Source of the DNA: an uncultured Prevotellaceae bacterium | GTDB lineage: Bacteria > Bacteroidota > Bacteroidia > Bacteroidales > Bacteroidaceae | Direction of reading: 5' to 3' | Assembly: GCA_900316355.1 (NCBI GenBank) | Contig: ONCQ01000002.1 | Location: forward strand, 124,001 to 188,000 | Length of the DNA stretch: 64,000 nucleotides | In this document: piece by piece, positions 63,171 through 64,000 of the stretch | How positions within the stretch are numbered: the stretch's first letter is position 1 | How the letters are laid out: each line of letters begins with the position of its first letter | Translations under genes and position numbers: made by a program | Notes under the pieces: generated by a model | What the model was told of the DNA's origin: nothing | What the model saw: the letters and a program-made list of their open reading frames with translations, nothing else | The model's database searches: none

Positions 63171-63667
63171 TGGGTGCTTTCCTCCATAATGATGGGACGG
63201 TACTCCTCTGCCTTCAGGCGGAAAGCGCTGACAGGCAGTTCCTGATAACGCAGGCCATCCTGCTTTTGGCTACGTTTATACACCTTGCGCCACATGCGCT
63301 GTAGCTTACGAGGATTCTTATCGTAGAAGATGGTGCAGATGGCATTCTTGTGGCCCTGCTGTTCCATATACATCTGCAGCTGCAAGCTGTACAGCGAGCG
63401 GTCTAGCAAAAAATTATGTGCCGGCTCTATCCATGCACTGTCTATCGTCTGAATCTCTGTCAGGCACACCACCGAGTCCTTGAAGGAGACGGCATAGCCG
63501 AACATCGCCACAGATTTCATCACAGGCTTCTTCTGGGTAGTCTCCTTCTCGCCGGCGGCCCGTGCGGACAAGGGCCACACGCAGAAAAGAGCAACCATCA
63601 TCAGGACTGTCGCAAGTCCCTTCATTCCCATTCGTCTCACGGGCTTCTGTTTGCTCATGGCGCTCAT
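63167..63667 (-). CDS. Secreted protein of unknown function in the kinase/PqqD operon
   Basis: 166 residues. A signal peptide (MKGLATVLMMVALFCVWPLS, then ARA) follows a short basic start; the first ATG overlaps the rpoD stop as ATGA. The mature part has SVAMFGYAVSFKDSVVCLTE, then LYSLQLQMYMEQQGHKNAI and NPRKLQRMWRKVYKRSQK. No family is recognised. It is translationally coupled to rpoD on one side and the kinase on the other. Confidence 0.7.
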   Translation of the reverse strand: MSAMSKQKPVRRMGMKGLATVLMMVALFCVWPLSARAAGEKETTQKKPVMKSVAMFGYAVSFKDSVVCLTEIQTIDSAWIEPAHNFLLDRSLYSLQLQMYMEQQGHKNAICTIFYDKNPRKLQRMWRKVYKRSQKQDGLRYQELPVSAFRLKAEEYRPIIMEESTQ

Positions 63668-64000
63668 CCCAGATAAGATTTCAGCAGTTTGCTCTTTGAG
63701 TTATTGCGCAGGCGGCGGATTGCCTTCTCCTTGATTTGGCGAACACGTTCGCGCGTGAGATTGAACTTGTCGCCTATCTCCTCAAGGGTCATTTCCTGAT
63801 GGTTGATGCCAAAGAACATCTCCACGATTTGCTTCTCACGCTCGCTCAGCGTGCTCAAAGCGCGATCGATTTCGCGCGACAGGCTCTCGTTGACGAGGCT
63901 CTTGTCCGCCATGGGGCTATCATCATTCACGATGACATCGAGCAACGTATTGTCCTCACCTTCCACGAAGGGAGCATCCACAGAGATATGGCGACCGCTC
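63664..64000 (-). CDS. rpoD: RNA polymerase primary sigma factor, C-terminal part
   Basis: Only the end of the gene is in the window; the frame continues past the right edge, reading SGRHISVDAPFVEGEDNTL from base 3 inward. It covers the end of region 3 and region 4: SLSREIDRALSTLSEREKQI, then the region 4.2 helix-turn-helix TLEEIGDKFNLTRERVRQIK. The short loop and RHIS-DAP pattern are those of the Bacteroidota primary sigma factor, which recognises TTTG/TAnnTTTG promoters as found throughout this window. Confidence 0.93.
   Translation of the reverse strand, partial: SGRHISVDAPFVEGEDNTLLDVIVNDDSPMADKSLVNESLSREIDRALSTLSEREKQIVEMFFGINHQEMTLEEIGDKFNLTRERVRQIKEKAIRRLRNNSKSKLLKSYLG

Overview
The window is a chromosomal segment from a Bacteroidota bacterium, most likely order Bacteroidales and probably Prevotellaceae. 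The reasons are repeated matches to the Bacteroidota promoter -7 box TAnnTTTG upstream of starts, secreted proteins with C-terminal tails of type IX secretion (T9SS) style, a T9SS plug-domain protein, BspA-type leucine-rich-repeat surface proteins, a TonB-type receptor with a carboxypeptidase-regulatory-like domain, a GH10 xylanase and an archaeal/eukaryotic-type prolyl-tRNA synthetase. Coding DNA is GC-rich and intergenic DNA is AT-rich. No rRNA, tRNA, transposase, integrase or CRISPR array was seen.

Layout. 1-11.7 kb: sugar nucleotidyltransferase (cut by the window edge), ComM-like ATPase, a large SGNH esterase with T9SS tail, a DUF4369 lipoprotein, a PlsC/small membrane protein/DivIC run, dnaX and an RluA-type pseudouridine synthase. 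11.7-21.6 kb: a TonB-type outer membrane receptor, a frameshifted serine-hydrolase lipoprotein, a four-gene MacAB-like export operon (ATPase, two permeases, HlyD adaptor) and a GH10 xylanase. 21.6-31.1 kb: a repeat-rich accessory island with an Rha/KilAC phage-type regulator, a DnaD/DUF7833-like protein, several unrecognised small proteins, a BspA-like protein, an HU-related protein and many intergenic repeats. 31.1-44.8 kb: cation/proton antiporter, a giant BspA-like protein, a decayed DUF3791/DUF3990 module lodged at the 3' end of secA, secA, a catalytically degenerate alkaline-phosphatase relative and a DUF4105 protein. 44.9-51.4 kb: coaX, an outer membrane protein, lptC, a CBS-domain protein and a PpiD-type chaperone, all on the plus strand. 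51.5-64 kb: SnoaL-like, TerB/DnaJ, two MFS transporters, proS, an OmpA lipoprotein, a TRIC-type channel, the T9SS plug protein, and an operon of HprK-like kinase, S26B-like peptidase, PqqD and MtgA behind the primary sigma factor.

How the parts fit: much of the segment serves the cell envelope. It covers export (SecA, PpiD, T9SS plug), LPS transport (LptC), peptidoglycan (MtgA, OmpA, AmpG-like), division (DivIC) and secreted polymer or adhesion proteins that would leave through Sec and then T9SS.

The strongest unexplained signals are non-coding: (i) degenerate tandem arrays with a strict 7-bp period at about ten sites, several directly between a -7 box and a start codon or just upstream of a -7 box; (ii) a hairpin-forming element present in two permuted copies about 9 kb apart; (iii) a perfect 47-bp palindrome nested in a larger inverted repeat; and (iv) duplication of the secA tail on both sides of the DUF3791/DUF3990 module. 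The kinase/peptidase/PqqD operon is the best protein-level candidate for a poorly described system.
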